Shown here: piece after piece, positions 17,020-26,253 of the stretch
Layout: each line of letters opens with the position of its first letter
Numbering within the stretch: the first letter of the stretch is position 1
Origin: Cellulomonas humilata
Lineage (GTDB): Bacteria > Actinomycetota > Actinomycetes > Actinomycetales > Cellulomonadaceae
Assembly: GCF_030814415.1 (NCBI RefSeq)
Contig: NZ_JAUSVB010000007.1
Span: 1 to 64,000, forward strand
DNA: 64,000 bases
Reading direction: 5' to 3'
The notes under the pieces: model-generated
Seen by the model: the letters and a program-made list of their open reading frames with translations, nothing else
What the model was told of the DNA's origin: nothing
The model's database searches: none
Program-made: the position numbers and the translations under genes

Positions 17020-17952
17020 TCACAGACCGACCCGCAGGACCACCATCGAGGGGAAGACGGCGAAGACGACGGTCACCGGCAGGATCAGGAAGACCACCGG
17101 GACCATCATCAGCACCTCCTTGCGCCCACCGGTCTCCATGAGGGCGCGACGGCCCTCCTCACGCACGTCCTGGGCCTGCGCGCGCAGGACGTCGGCCAGC
17201 GGTGTTCCACGCTCGACCGCCACGGCGACACCCTCGGCGAAGCGCGCGAGCGCGGGCAGCCCGGTCCGGTCGGCCAGGTTGTCCAGCGCCACGGTCAGCG
17301 GTGCCCCTGCGCGCGCGTCCGCCAGGGTCCGCGCGAGCTCCGCGGTCAGCTCACCGTGCGTGGACCGCACGACGCGCTCCAGGGCGCCGATGGCCCCCTC
17401 GCCCGCGCCGACCGCGAGCGCGAGCAGCTCCGCGATCGTCGGGAGCTCGGTGAGCATCCGGGACTCACGGGCCCGGAGCTCGCGCGTCAACGCCCAGTCG
17501 CGCGCGAGCACCGCGGTCAGACCGCAGACCGCGACCAGCACCACGAGGGCGAGCACCCCGCCGCCGCGCGTCGCAGCGAGCACCAGCGCGAGGGCGAGCC
17601 CTGCTGCCAGGCCGAGGACGCCCCAGACCACCTGCCCTGCGCGGAACTGCTCCACCGTCTCGGTGCGGCCCGCCCGACTCAGTCGGCGTCGCAGCTCGGC
17701 CGTGGGTGAGCCGAGGCGTGTGACCAGCCGGACGGCGTCCGTCATCACCGGGGCGACCAGCCGCTCGACCGTCGCGAACGGTCCCCGCACGCTGGGCGCG
17801 CGCAGCAACCCGGACGCGGTGGTCTGCGGGCGCAGGTACGGGGCGAGCCGCTGGTCGAGGCTGATCCGACGGGACCGCAGCCGCAGCACGACGATCGTCA
17901 GTCCGAGCCCACCGAGCAGACCCACGAGTGCGCCCACCACACCCGGGCTCAC
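17020..17952 (-). CDS. tadC: Tad pilus inner-membrane protein TadC
   Basis: 310 aa. Type II secretion F-domain architecture: N-terminal helix, two central helices (LGLAAGLALALVLAA, VLALVVLVAVCGL), a cytoplasmic helical domain with ELPTIAELLALAVGAGEG, and a C-terminal helix pair (LMMVPVVFLILPVTVVFAVFPS). GTG overlaps the tadB stop (GTGA). Together with TadB it forms the platform that TadA drives during Flp pilin assembly. Confidence 0.9.
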   Translation of the reverse strand: MSPGVVGALVGLLGGLGLTIVVLRLRSRRISLDQRLAPYLRPQTTASGLLRAPSVRGPFATVERLVAPVMTDAVRLVTRLGSPTAELRRRLSRAGRTETVEQFRAGQVVWGVLGLAAGLALALVLAATRGGGVLALVVLVAVCGLTAVLARDWALTRELRARESRMLTELPTIAELLALAVGAGEGAIGALERVVRSTHGELTAELARTLADARAGAPLTVALDNLADRTGLPALARFAEGVAVAVERGTPLADVLRAQAQDVREEGRRALMETGGRKEVLMMVPVVFLILPVTVVFAVFPSMVVLRVGL

Positions 17953-18812
17953 CGCAGCACCCGCGGGTCGTCCGGGAGCCGGGCGATGCGCAGCATGATG
18001 AGGTACGCGACGATCGTGCACGCGCCGCCGATGGCGAGGACGGCGAAACCGGCAGGGGTGTCGTACGCGGCCGCGGCCTCCGGTCGCGTGGCCAGCATCG
18101 CCAGGACGATCCACGGGGCCGCGACCGCGAGCCGCGCCGCGTACACCGTCCAGCTCTGCCGCGCCTCCAGCTCGCCGCGCGTGCGGACGTCCTCGCGCAG
18201 GAACGTCGAGAGGGTCCGCAGGAGCCGGCCGAGATCCGTGCCGCCGACGTCGCGGGTCAGACGCAGAGCCTCGACGATCCTGTCCGCGACGGGGTCCGCG
18301 AGCCGGGCCTTGAGCGCGTCGAGGCTCTCACCGAAGCGCCCGGTCGCCCGGTAGTCCTCGGCGAACGCCGTGAACGCCTCGCGCAGCTCCACCGGTCCGC
18401 GCTCCCCGATCTGGGCGACGGCCTCCGGCAGCGCCAGCCCGGCGCGGATCCCCGATCCCAGGTGGTCGACGACCTCGGGCCAGAGCTGTCGGAGCCGCGC
18501 GCGGCGACGGCGAGCCCGTCCCCGCACGACCGCCCACGGCGCGATCGCGGCGAACACGGCGAAGCACAGCGCGATGGACGGGATCCGCGTCAGCACCGTG
18601 CCCAGGAGCAGGACGACCAGGCCGAGCATCACGCTCGTCGCCACGAGCCCTCCGGGCGTCACGCCCGCCACTCCCGCCTGGACCAGGGCGTCCTGGGTCC
18701 GGGTGTGCCAGCCGGTGGCACGAGTCGAGGTGGCTCCGGCCGGCTGGGCCCAGAACGACCACCAGATGCAGGCGACCCCGGCCCCGAGCAGCAGCCCGAA
18801 GACGACCCCCAT
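17949..18812 (-). CDS. tadB: Tad pilus inner-membrane protein TadB
   Basis: 287 aa. Helices near the N-terminus and at 60-95, then the T2SSF domain with WPEVVDHLGSGIRAGLALPEAV and GESLDALKARLADPVADRI, and two C-terminal helices. Sits between tadA and tadC with 1-bp and 4-bp overlaps. Partner of TadC in the membrane platform of the Flp pilus. Confidence 0.92.
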   Translation of the reverse strand: MGVVFGLLLGAGVACIWWSFWAQPAGATSTRATGWHTRTQDALVQAGVAGVTPGGLVATSVMLGLVVLLLGTVLTRIPSIALCFAVFAAIAPWAVVRGRARRRRARLRQLWPEVVDHLGSGIRAGLALPEAVAQIGERGPVELREAFTAFAEDYRATGRFGESLDALKARLADPVADRIVEALRLTRDVGGTDLGRLLRTLSTFLREDVRTRGELEARQSWTVYAARLAVAAPWIVLAMLATRPEAAAAYDTPAGFAVLAIGGACTIVAYLIMLRIARLPDDPRVLR

Positions 18813-20038
18813 CAGCTCCGCCCTCGCAGCAGCGCGGCCAGGTCGATCCCCGTGCGGGCGAACCGCTCGGGGTGCGGAGGGTAGCCGTCGGCCCGGACCA
18901 GGTGTCCGTCACGGGCGTGGAACACGTCGGCGGTCTCCACGATCCCCTGCTCGACGCGGCCGGGGACCGCGACGATCTCCCGCACCAGGCGCCGACCACC
19001 GGCGTCCAGGTCGAGGTGCACGACGAGGTCGACGGCCGAGGCGACGGTGGGGACCACGAACCGGTCCGACACGTTCTCTCCGGCGAGCAGCGGCAGCGTG
19101 CAGAGCTTGGTCAGCGCCTCGCGTGCCGAGTTCGCGTGGATGGTGCACATCGCCGGCACGCCGGCGTTCAGTGCGATCAGCAGGTCGAGTGCCTCAGCCT
19201 CGCGCACCTCTCCGACGAGCAACCGGTTCGGCCGCATGCGCAGGGCTTCCTTCACCAGCCGGCGCAGGGGGATCTCGCCTGTGCCCTCCAGACTCGGCTG
19301 GCGGCACTGCATCGCCACCCAGTCCCGCGCGACGAGCCGCAGCTCGAAGACCTCCTCGCACGTGATGACCCGCTCCCGGGCCGGGATGGCCCCGGCCAGA
19401 GCGTTGAGCAGCGTGGTCTTGCCCGCCTGGGTCCCGCCGGAGACGAGCACGTTGAGCCCGGCACGGACGGCCGCCTGCAGGAACGCGGCCGCGTGCGGCG
19501 TCAGCGTCCCGAGCCCGACGAGCTCGTCGAGGGTCGTCGCCCGCACCACGTACTTGCGGATGTTCACGGACCAGTGCCGCCGCGTGACGTCCGGGATCAC
19601 TGCGTGCAGCCGCTCGCCGCCCGGGAGGCTGGCGTCCACGAACGGGCTGGAGAGGTCGAGCCGGCGTCCCGAGACCTTCAGCATCTTCTCGACGAGGTCC
19701 CGGACCTGGCCGTCCGTGAGGATCGTCGTCGTCAGCTCCGCCTCACCGCGCCGCGCGACGAACACCTGCGTGGGCGAGTTGATCCAGATCTCCTCGACCT
19801 CCGGGTCGTCGAGGTACTTCTGCAGCGGACCGAGGCCGGCCACCGCGTCGACCACCGACTTGTGCGCGGCCACGGCGTCCACCAGGGGCGGGACCGCACC
19901 GACGACCGAGCGCTCGTCGTAGTCGGCGATCGCGTCCGTCACGAGCGCCACGACGCCGGGACGGTCCCGGACGGGGTCGAGCCCCCGCCGCCGGATCAGC
20001 TCGCGGACCTCGGTCTCGAGGATCGCCACACCGTCCAC
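18812..20038 (-). CDS. tadA: Tad pilus assembly ATPase TadA
   Basis: 408 aa. CpaF-type secretion ATPase: Walker A GGTQAGKTT (201-209), Asp-box VITCEEVFELRL, Walker B LLVGEVREAEALDLL and His-box TIHANSAREALTKL. GTG at 20038 was chosen because GGAGGAG sits five bases upstream; starting at ATG 20077 would place that ribosome site inside the gene. It powers Flp pilus assembly with TadB/TadC. The TadZ/CpaE-like protein often found before tadA is not here. Confidence 0.93.
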   Translation of the reverse strand: MDGVAILETEVRELIRRRGLDPVRDRPGVVALVTDAIADYDERSVVGAVPPLVDAVAAHKSVVDAVAGLGPLQKYLDDPEVEEIWINSPTQVFVARRGEAELTTTILTDGQVRDLVEKMLKVSGRRLDLSSPFVDASLPGGERLHAVIPDVTRRHWSVNIRKYVVRATTLDELVGLGTLTPHAAAFLQAAVRAGLNVLVSGGTQAGKTTLLNALAGAIPARERVITCEEVFELRLVARDWVAMQCRQPSLEGTGEIPLRRLVKEALRMRPNRLLVGEVREAEALDLLIALNAGVPAMCTIHANSAREALTKLCTLPLLAGENVSDRFVVPTVASAVDLVVHLDLDAGGRRLVREIVAVPGRVEQGIVETADVFHARDGHLVRADGYPPHPERFARTGIDLAALLRGRS

Positions 20039-20363
20039 GGTGCTCCTCCTCGGCCTGGTCACAGGTGCCCGGTTCATCCGTCATGTCCGGTTGCACGCTC
20101 GGCGGAACCCTAGGGGACATCGCGGGGGTGACACATCCCACTGTCCACAGGCGGGACTCCGCGGCGGGCAGGGACCTAGGGCCCACGCCCGGAGCAACCG
20201 GCCTTGCGACACTTGTCGTGACATCGAGCAGGAGTTCGACGACCGACGTTCGGCGCTGTCATCCGCGTCGGGCCGGTTCCTGGGCCTGAGCGCCCGCCGA
20301 CCATCCTGCCGAGCACCTGCGACGGCCCGTCGCACGCACCCCATCGGCCTGAGGACTCGTCCC
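20039..20363. other. Divergent intergenic region, tadA / surface protein
   Basis: 325 bp between two divergent starts. It holds CCCTAGGGG near 20108-20116, GGGACCTAGGGCCC near 20171 and the small palindrome CGACACTTGTCG (20207-20218). Promoters for both sides must lie here, but no clear -35/-10 pair could be assigned, and no gene is evident. Confidence 0.4.
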
Positions 20364-21236
20364 ATGCATGCCCGCACGCTCGCTGCTGCCGCGATCACGG
20401 CCGCGCTCGTCCTGCTCCCCACCGCCGCGCACGCCGGCTCCGACAGCCCGACGCCCTACACGGTCACGGCCGCCGGGCTCACGCTTCCCACCGGCACGAC
20501 GTTCGAGGAGCAGGGCCACATCAACTACCGCGTGACCGCCCTCGACGGCACGGGTGAGCGGACCTTCAACGTCCACCAGGCCGTCCCGCACAACAACGTC
20601 TGGCCGGCGGCGGCGTATGTCGGTCAGAGCTACTACGCGTGGACCGACCACCCGTCGTTCGCCGCGGCGTTCCCGGACGGGTACTGCGTCACCTGGGTCC
20701 AGGTGAGCCTGTTCGACGAGCACTTCGGCGAGGGCGGGCAGCCCCCCGCCTGCACCGACCCCGGCTCGCCGGTCGACCCGACGGACCCGGTCGACCCGAC
20801 GGAGCCGACGGAGCCGACGGACCCGACCGACCCGGTCGACCCGACCGACCCGGTCGACCCGACGGACCTGACCGACCCAGTCGTCCCGACGGACCCGACG
20901 GACCCGGCCGTCCCGCTCGGCCCGACGGACCCCACGGGCCCCGTGATCCCGACCGACCCCACCGACCCTGCCGTCCCGACGGACCCGACGGATCCCCCCG
21001 TCACGGTCGACCCCGGCGAGCCGACGGACACCGTCCTGCCGGTCGACCCCACGGAGCCGGTCTCGGAGGTGCTCGCCACGGACGACGCCTTCCAGAGTGA
21101 GGTCCTCGCTGGCCGGCTCGCGTCGACGGGTGGCTCGGCCGGCCCGCTGGTCGTGGCGGGCCTCGTCGCGCTCGTCGGTGGCACGGCCCTCCTGGTGATG
21201 GTCGGCCGCCGGGACGACAACGAGACCGAGAGCTGA
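20364..21236 (+). CDS. Cell-wall surface protein with Pro-Thr stalk and LASTG sorting signal
   Basis: 290 aa. Signal peptide (LAAAAITAALVLLPTAAHA), a globular domain of about 110 residues with two cysteines and several Trp (unknown family), a long Asp-Pro-Thr-rich stalk, then LASTG (252-256), a hydrophobic helix and the charged tail GRRDDNETES. LAxTG is the motif used by class E sortases of high-GC Gram-positives, so the protein is probably linked covalently to peptidoglycan. ATG with GAGGA seven bases upstream. No sortase gene is in the window. The globular domain's ligand is unknown. Confidence 0.85.
   Translation: MHARTLAAAAITAALVLLPTAAHAGSDSPTPYTVTAAGLTLPTGTTFEEQGHINYRVTALDGTGERTFNVHQAVPHNNVWPAAAYVGQSYYAWTDHPSFAAAFPDGYCVTWVQVSLFDEHFGEGGQPPACTDPGSPVDPTDPVDPTEPTEPTDPTDPVDPTDPVDPTDLTDPVVPTDPTDPAVPLGPTDPTGPVIPTDPTDPAVPTDPTDPPVTVDPGEPTDTVLPVDPTEPVSEVLATDDAFQSEVLAGRLASTGGSAGPLVVAGLVALVGGTALLVMVGRRDDNETES
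20771..21060 (+). repeat. In-frame degenerate DPT-coding repeat (surface-protein stalk)
   Basis: Tandem 9- to 18-bp units built from GACCCGACG/GACCCGGTC encode Asp-Pro-Thr and Val-Asp-Pro-Thr steps. The number of units could vary by slippage without changing the frame, altering stalk length. Confidence 0.7.
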
Positions 21237-21286
21237 CCGCGACCGGACACGTGGCCCGATCCCCCCGGCTCGTGGGCGGTGCCCAC

Positions 21287-21292
21287 TAGCGT
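21287..21292 (+). promoter_or_regulatory. -10 box for leaderless aldose-epimerase gene
   Basis: TAGCGT lies exactly 6 nt before GTG 21299. This favours GTG 21299 over the in-frame GTG at 21293, which would lie immediately after the -10. Confidence 0.5.
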
Positions 21293-21298
21293 GTGAGC

Positions 21299-22219
21299 GT
21301 GCACACGACTCTCACCACCCCCCTCCCGACCGGCCGCCAGCACGTCCTCGAGCTCGGGGGCCAGCGGGCTGTCGTCACGGCCGTCGGCGCGAGCCTGCGC
21401 GAGTACACGGTCGACGGCCGGGACGTCGTCCTGCCGTTCGACGACGCCGACATCGCGCCGGCGTTCTCGGGCGCGGTGCTCGCCCCGTGGCCGAACCGCC
21501 TGCGCGACGGCGTGTACTCCTACGACGGGCACGCGTTCGAGGTCCCGCTGACGGAGCACCTCCGGCACACCGCGCTGCACGGCCTCGTCGCGAGCACGAC
21601 CTTCCAGACGGTCGACGCCGACGCGACGTCCGTGACCCTCGAGCACGTCATCGTCCCGACCCACGGGTACCCGTGGCCGGTGCGCGTACGGCTCATCTAC
21701 ACGCTGACCGACGCCGGCCTGCACGTGTCGGCAGAGGGGACGAACCTCGGCGCGACGACCGCGCCGTACGGCATCGGGTTCCACCCGTGGCTGTCCCCCG
21801 GCGACGGCCAGGTGGACGACTGCACGTTGCAGGTCGATGCCGCGCGGCACGTCACGGTCGACGACCGGCTGCTGCCGACGGGGACCGAGCGGGTGGCGGG
21901 CGACAGCGACCTGCGCGCCCCGCGCGTCCTGCGCGGCCTCGACCTGGACGACGCGTGGGTCGACGTCGTGCGTGACGCGGACGGGCTGTCGTGGATCCGC
22001 CTGGGCTGCCCGGACGGGCGCACGGTCGCGATGTGGGCGGATGCCGCGACCCAGGCCTGGCAGGTGTGCACGGGCGACACGGTCGCGCAGATCTCGCGTC
22101 GGGGGGTCGCTGCGGAGCCGATGACCTGCATCGCCGACGCGTTCCGGACCGGGAACGACCTGGTGCACCTGGCGCCGGGCGCCAGCCACACGATCACCTG
22201 GGGTCTCGCGCTCCTCTGA
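21299..22219 (+). CDS. Aldose 1-epimerase (mutarotase) family protein
   Basis: 306 aa. Galactose-mutarotase-like beta-sandwich with the family landmarks APWPNRLRDGVY (substrate Asn/Arg), HTALHGLV (catalytic His), GFHPW (second catalytic His) and a terminal Glu in AAEPMTCIADAF. It interconverts alpha and beta anomers of an aldose, or epimerises a sugar phosphate as in the YeaD-like branch; the substrate cannot be told from sequence. Stand-alone + strand gene with its own leaderless promoter. Confidence 0.88.
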   Translation: MHTTLTTPLPTGRQHVLELGGQRAVVTAVGASLREYTVDGRDVVLPFDDADIAPAFSGAVLAPWPNRLRDGVYSYDGHAFEVPLTEHLRHTALHGLVASTTFQTVDADATSVTLEHVIVPTHGYPWPVRVRLIYTLTDAGLHVSAEGTNLGATTAPYGIGFHPWLSPGDGQVDDCTLQVDAARHVTVDDRLLPTGTERVAGDSDLRAPRVLRGLDLDDAWVDVVRDADGLSWIRLGCPDGRTVAMWADAATQAWQVCTGDTVAQISRRGVAAEPMTCIADAFRTGNDLVHLAPGASHTITWGLALL

Positions 22220-22248
22220 GTCGGGACCCGTCGCGGAGGCTACCGGCC

Positions 22249-23652
22249 TCAGCCGTCATAGTACTCGCCGTCGGCCTGGACGCCCTTGGTGTACTCCCAG
22301 TGCCAGCGCTCGTACGGACCGCTGCCACCGGGCTGCGCCCAGGCGGGGTTCTCCCAGCCGTACGTCGGTGCGTTCTCGGTGATCCAGGCCCACTTCGCGC
22401 CGGACGTCTGGTCCTGGCAGAGGTCGACGGCCAGTCCCCAGCCGTGGTTGCTCTTGCCGGGGACCGCGGCGAGGCCGCCCTTCTGCGCCTTGACGGCCCG
22501 CTGCGCGGCCAGCGTGCGGTAGCCGCCGCTGATGCACAGGTCGCCGCCGAACCGCGCGGCGAACGCCTGGTTGAACTCGGCGAGCGAGACCGCCGCATCC
22601 GCTCGCAGCTGCGTGTGGTTGTCCCACAAGTTGCACAGGTCGGAGGTCTTGAGCAGACCGTTCTGGCCGGCGGGGCGCAACGAGCCGTCGCAGCCGGGGA
22701 GTGCGGACCGGTCCTCGGTCCGGCTGGCAGCGGCCAGGCCGCGCGCCTGGAGCGCACCGTCGGTCGCCATCAGGGACGTCGGGGGCTGGGCGGCCGCTGC
22801 CGACCCGGCCAGCGCCGAGACGGTGCTGGGGAGCGTGGAGTCGGCGAGCGCGTCGGAGCCGAACGCCACCGAGCTGGGCACGAGCCCCTGGCTCACCGGG
22901 ATGACGACCGTGATGCCCGCCAGGACGCCGAGCACGCCGAGTCGCGCGGCGGCGCGGGTGGGCTTGCGGGAGCGACGCTTGATCGTGCCGTGAGCCGTGA
23001 CCTCGAGCTCCGGCACGTCCTCGAGCTCCGGTACAGGTGCAGCGAGCACCGGCGCGGCGGGAGCAGGCGCGTCCAGCCGGATCGCCGTGGTGGGCGCAGC
23101 GGCCCTGATCGACGTCGGGACCGTGGGCGCCGCGACCGAGCGCGGCGCAGGTGCGAGGGGCGACTCGATGCGTGCGGGCAGGGTGGGGAGCGGCATCGGC
23201 GCACGCGAGGCGCTGAACGGCGCGGGAGCCGCAGACTGCCGCGGCGGGGCCGCAGCGGGTGCCGCTGCACGGGCCTGCGGCGGGGGGACCGGTGCGGTGG
23301 CGCGGGCAGGCGGGGCGACCGGCGAGGCAGCGCGAGCCTGCGACGGCGTCGGTGAGCCGGCGCGGCCAGGGAGCGAGGCCGTCGGTGACGCTGCGCGGGT
23401 CTGCGGTCCGGCGGACCAGGCCGAGCGGGCCTGCGCCGGGGGCGTGGATCGCGCGAGCGCCTCGGTGACCGGCTGGTGCGGTGCGGCGGGTCCGTGGTGC
23501 GCCCAGGACGGCACGTGGTGCGCGGCCGGGGAGTCGGGATCCGGTCGCGTGCCGGCCGTGGGGATGGACCCGGACTCCGACCTGCGCTGGGCCTCACGGA
23601 GGCTGCGACGGGTGGGGGGTGCCGTCACGGGCTCCTCGCTGTGCGACCCCAC
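22249..23652 (-). CDS. Membrane-anchored M15 D-alanyl-D-alanine carboxypeptidase-like protein
   Basis: 467 aa. A long Ala/Pro-rich N-terminal region (about 1-225, probably disordered and cytoplasmic), one transmembrane helix (LGVLGVLAGITVVIPVS), an outer linker, then a VanY/M15-type peptidase domain (about 325-460). Zinc-site residues are intact: His403 and Asp410 in SNHGWGLAVD and His451 in WHWEY, with GGYRTLAAQ before them. It would trim D-Ala from peptidoglycan stem peptides. GTG 23652 has GGGAGG six bases upstream. The very long cytoplasmic low-complexity arm is unusual. Confidence 0.88.
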   Translation of the reverse strand: MGSHSEEPVTAPPTRRSLREAQRRSESGSIPTAGTRPDPDSPAAHHVPSWAHHGPAAPHQPVTEALARSTPPAQARSAWSAGPQTRAASPTASLPGRAGSPTPSQARAASPVAPPARATAPVPPPQARAAAPAAAPPRQSAAPAPFSASRAPMPLPTLPARIESPLAPAPRSVAAPTVPTSIRAAAPTTAIRLDAPAPAAPVLAAPVPELEDVPELEVTAHGTIKRRSRKPTRAAARLGVLGVLAGITVVIPVSQGLVPSSVAFGSDALADSTLPSTVSALAGSAAAAQPPTSLMATDGALQARGLAAASRTEDRSALPGCDGSLRPAGQNGLLKTSDLCNLWDNHTQLRADAAVSLAEFNQAFAARFGGDLCISGGYRTLAAQRAVKAQKGGLAAVPGKSNHGWGLAVDLCQDQTSGAKWAWITENAPTYGWENPAWAQPGGSGPYERWHWEYTKGVQADGEYYDG

Positions 23653-23870
23653 GACACCTCCCGTCCGTTCACGCGTCTCTGATCTGCCGCGACGTCGTCG
23701 TCGGGTGCGCTGCGGGCGACCCGGCGACGTGCGGTCACGAAACCATAACGGCTCGTCGACACGCATCCAACCCCCTGGACGCGCGTCCAGTCCGAGAATT
23801 GGACATTCCGGGCGACACGCGGTGCGACACGCCGACAGAGCGCACGCGATCCCCACATCTGGACCAACGA
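23653..23870. other. Intergenic region with a 16-bp perfect palindrome
   Basis: 218 bp upstream of the M15 gene and downstream of the CNNM pair. It contains CTGGACGCGCGTCCAG (23775-23790) and, just after it, GTCCAGTCCGAGAATTGGAC. This could be a terminator for the CNNM operon or a regulator site for the peptidase; no promoter is clear. Confidence 0.4.
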
Positions 23871-24914
23871 TCAGGACAGCTGGTCCCGCTGCATCGCGTC
23901 GCGCACCTCGCCCACGAGCTCTTCGAGGATGTCCTCGAGGAACACGACACCGACGGTCCGGCCGTCCTCGTCCACCCGCGCCAGGTGCGCCCCCGACCGC
24001 TGCATGGCCGCGAGCGCGTCCTCCACCTCGTCCTGCGGGCCGACCACCGCGAGCGCCCGCACGCGCCACGGCGGCACGGGCACGGACCGCGCGGGCTCGT
24101 CGGCGTAGAGGACGTCCTTGAGGTGCAGGTACCCCGTCGGCACCCCCGCGTCGTCGACCACCGGGAACCGGCTGAACCCGGTCCGGGCGACCAGCCTCTC
24201 GACGTCCTCGGGCGTGCTGCCGCCGCCGACGGTCACCAGCGAGCCGGTCCTGATCATGACGTCGGCCGCCGTCTTGTCCGAGAACTCCAGGGCGCCGGCC
24301 AGCAGCCCTTGCTCGTCGTCGAGGAGGCCCTCGGCCTGGGACCGCTCGACGATCGACTGGACCTCCTGCGCGGTGAACGCGGAGGCCACCTCGTCCTTGG
24401 GCTCGACCCCGACGAGCCGCAGCGCGTGGTTGGCGATCCAGTTCAGCGCAGCGATGATCGGGCGCACGACGCGCGCGACCCAGACCAGCGGCGGGCCGAA
24501 GAGCAGGACCGCGCGGTCGGGTCCGGCCACGGCGAGGTTCTTGGGCACCATCTCGCCGAGCACGACGTGCAGGTAGACCACGATCGCGAGCGCGACGACG
24601 AACGAGATCGGGTGGGTGAGGCTCTCGCTGACGCCGAGCGCGTGCAGCGGCGCCTCGATGAGGTGGGCGATCGCGGGCTCGGCGACGACGCCGAGGCTCG
24701 TCGAGCAGACCGTGATGCCCAGCTGGGCGCACGCGAGCATGAGGGAGACGTTCTCCATCGCCCACAGGACCGTCTTGGCGCGCCGGTCGCCTTCGCGGGC
24801 GAGGGGCTCGATGGCGCTGCGGCGGGCGGAGATGATGGCGAACTCGGCGCCCACGAAGAACGCGTTCGCGGCGAGCAGCAGCGCGCCGAGGACCAGCGCG
24901 ACGGTCGAGCTCAT
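23871..24914 (-). CDS. CNNM/CorC-type transporter protein (DUF21 + CBS pair), short form
   Basis: 347 aa. DUF21/CNNM transmembrane domain (about 1-180) with FFVGAEFAIISARRSAIE, ACAQLGITVCSTSLG and LGEMVPKNLAV, then two CBS motifs (about 205-335: VMIRTGSLVTV, GFSRFPVVDDAG, VFLEDILEELVGEV). The family is linked to Mg2+ or other divalent-cation transport and resistance. The C-terminal CorC_HlyC domain present in the neighbouring paralogue is missing. ATG overlaps the upstream stop (ATGA), so the two proteins are co-translated and may form a heterodimer. Confidence 0.9.
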   Translation of the reverse strand: MSSTVALVLGALLLAANAFFVGAEFAIISARRSAIEPLAREGDRRAKTVLWAMENVSLMLACAQLGITVCSTSLGVVAEPAIAHLIEAPLHALGVSESLTHPISFVVALAIVVYLHVVLGEMVPKNLAVAGPDRAVLLFGPPLVWVARVVRPIIAALNWIANHALRLVGVEPKDEVASAFTAQEVQSIVERSQAEGLLDDEQGLLAGALEFSDKTAADVMIRTGSLVTVGGGSTPEDVERLVARTGFSRFPVVDDAGVPTGYLHLKDVLYADEPARSVPVPPWRVRALAVVGPQDEVEDALAAMQRSGAHLARVDEDGRTVGVVFLEDILEELVGEVRDAMQRDQLS

Positions 24915-26230
24915 GACTCGTCCTCGTCGTCGGTCTCGACCGCGCGCACGCGCACCCGCTCCACGCGGCGGCCCGCCATGGCCTCGACCTGGAGGAGGAC
25001 CCGGTCGACGACGATCTCGTCGCCCACGCTCGGGATCCGCCCCAGCTCGAACATCAGCAACCCGCCGAGGGTCTCGTAGGGTCCGTCCGCGGGGACGTGC
25101 AGCCCGGTGACCTCGGCCAGCTCGTCGGGGCGCAGCACCCCGGGCAGCTGCCACGAGCCGTCGGCCGACCGGGTGGTGGAGGCCCGTCGGCGGTCGTGCT
25201 CGTCCGCGACGTCCCCGACGAGCTCCTCGACGACGTCCTCGAGCGTGACCACCCCGGAGGTGCCGCCGTACTCGTCGACGACCACGGCCATCTGCAGGCC
25301 GAGCTCGCGCAGCTCGACGAGCAGGGGGCCCAGGTGCACGGTCTCGGGCACGCGCGGCGCCTCGACCATGAGGGCGGCCGCAGGCACGTCGGACCGGCGC
25401 TCGTACGGGACACCGATCGCGCGGCGCAGGTGCACCAGCCCGACGATGTCGTCGCTCGAGTCACCGATGACGGGGAACCGGGAGTGCCCGGTGCGCCGGG
25501 CCCGGTCGACGACGTCGGCCGCCGACTCCTCGCGGCGCACGACGACGAGCCGCAACCGGTCCGTCATGACGTCGACGGCGGTGAGCTCGGTGAACTCGAT
25601 CGAGTTGGTGAGCAGCGTCGCGGTGGACTCGTCGAGCGTGCCGACCTCCGCCGAGCGCCGCACCAGCGCGGCGAGCTCCTGCGGCGAGCGCCCGCCGGAC
25701 AGCTCCTCGCGCGGCTCGACCCCGAAGCTGCGCAGCAGGGCGTTCGCGCTGCCGTTGAACGCGACGATCAGCGGTCGCAGGGCGCTGGTGAACCCGCGCT
25801 GCAGCGGCGCGACCATGCGGGCGGTGGGCAGCGGCCGGCTGATCGCCAGGTTCTTGGGGATGAGCTCGCCGACGACCATCGAGAAGCCGTTCACCAGGAT
25901 GATCGCCAGGATGCCGGCGACGATGCCGCCGACCACCTGACCGAGCACGGACTCCTCGAGCGGGAGCTGCAGCAGCCGGACGACGGCGGGCTGCGTGGTG
26001 TACCCGAGCAGGACCGTGGTCAGGGTGATGCCGAGCTGGGCGCCGGACAGCTCCGTCGACAGACGGCGCAGCGCCTTGAGGACCGATTGGCTGCGCCGGT
26101 CGTCGGGCGAGGTCTGGCTCTCGACCAGACCCGGGTCGAGCGTCACGAGCGAGAACTCGCTGGCGACGAACACCGCGGTACCGAGCGTGAGCAGGATGCC
26201 CAGCCCGACCAGGAGCCACTCGATCAGCAC
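24911..26230 (-). CDS. CNNM/CorC-type transporter protein with CorC_HlyC domain
   Basis: 439 aa. DUF21 domain (about 1-190: FVASEFSLVTLDP, GAQLGITLTTVLLGYTTQ, GELIPKNLAI), CBS pair (about 215-345, with VVVDEYGGTSGVVTLEDVVEELVGD), and CorC_HlyC domain (about 350-435). First gene of a two-gene operon with a shorter paralogue. GTG start with no good ribosome site; a stable hairpin ends 23 nt before it, and a second structured element lies further upstream, so expression may be controlled in the leader. Confidence 0.9.
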   Translation of the reverse strand: MLIEWLLVGLGILLTLGTAVFVASEFSLVTLDPGLVESQTSPDDRRSQSVLKALRRLSTELSGAQLGITLTTVLLGYTTQPAVVRLLQLPLEESVLGQVVGGIVAGILAIILVNGFSMVVGELIPKNLAISRPLPTARMVAPLQRGFTSALRPLIVAFNGSANALLRSFGVEPREELSGGRSPQELAALVRRSAEVGTLDESTATLLTNSIEFTELTAVDVMTDRLRLVVVRREESAADVVDRARRTGHSRFPVIGDSSDDIVGLVHLRRAIGVPYERRSDVPAAALMVEAPRVPETVHLGPLLVELRELGLQMAVVVDEYGGTSGVVTLEDVVEELVGDVADEHDRRRASTTRSADGSWQLPGVLRPDELAEVTGLHVPADGPYETLGGLLMFELGRIPSVGDEIVVDRVLLQVEAMAGRRVERVRVRAVETDDEDES

Positions 26231-26253
26231 GCCGGGCCGCCGGCCTCACGACG

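Noticed and set aside
20771..21060. Tandem GACCCGACG-like repeats as an array or a satellite
   Set aside because: They are in frame within a secreted protein and encode the Asp-Pro-Thr stalk before an LAxTG sorting signal.
22236..22250. GAGGC/GCCTC hairpin as terminator between the epimerase and M15 genes
   Set aside because: Only a 5-bp stem with a 5-nt loop, partly inside the M15 stop codon region; too weak to call.
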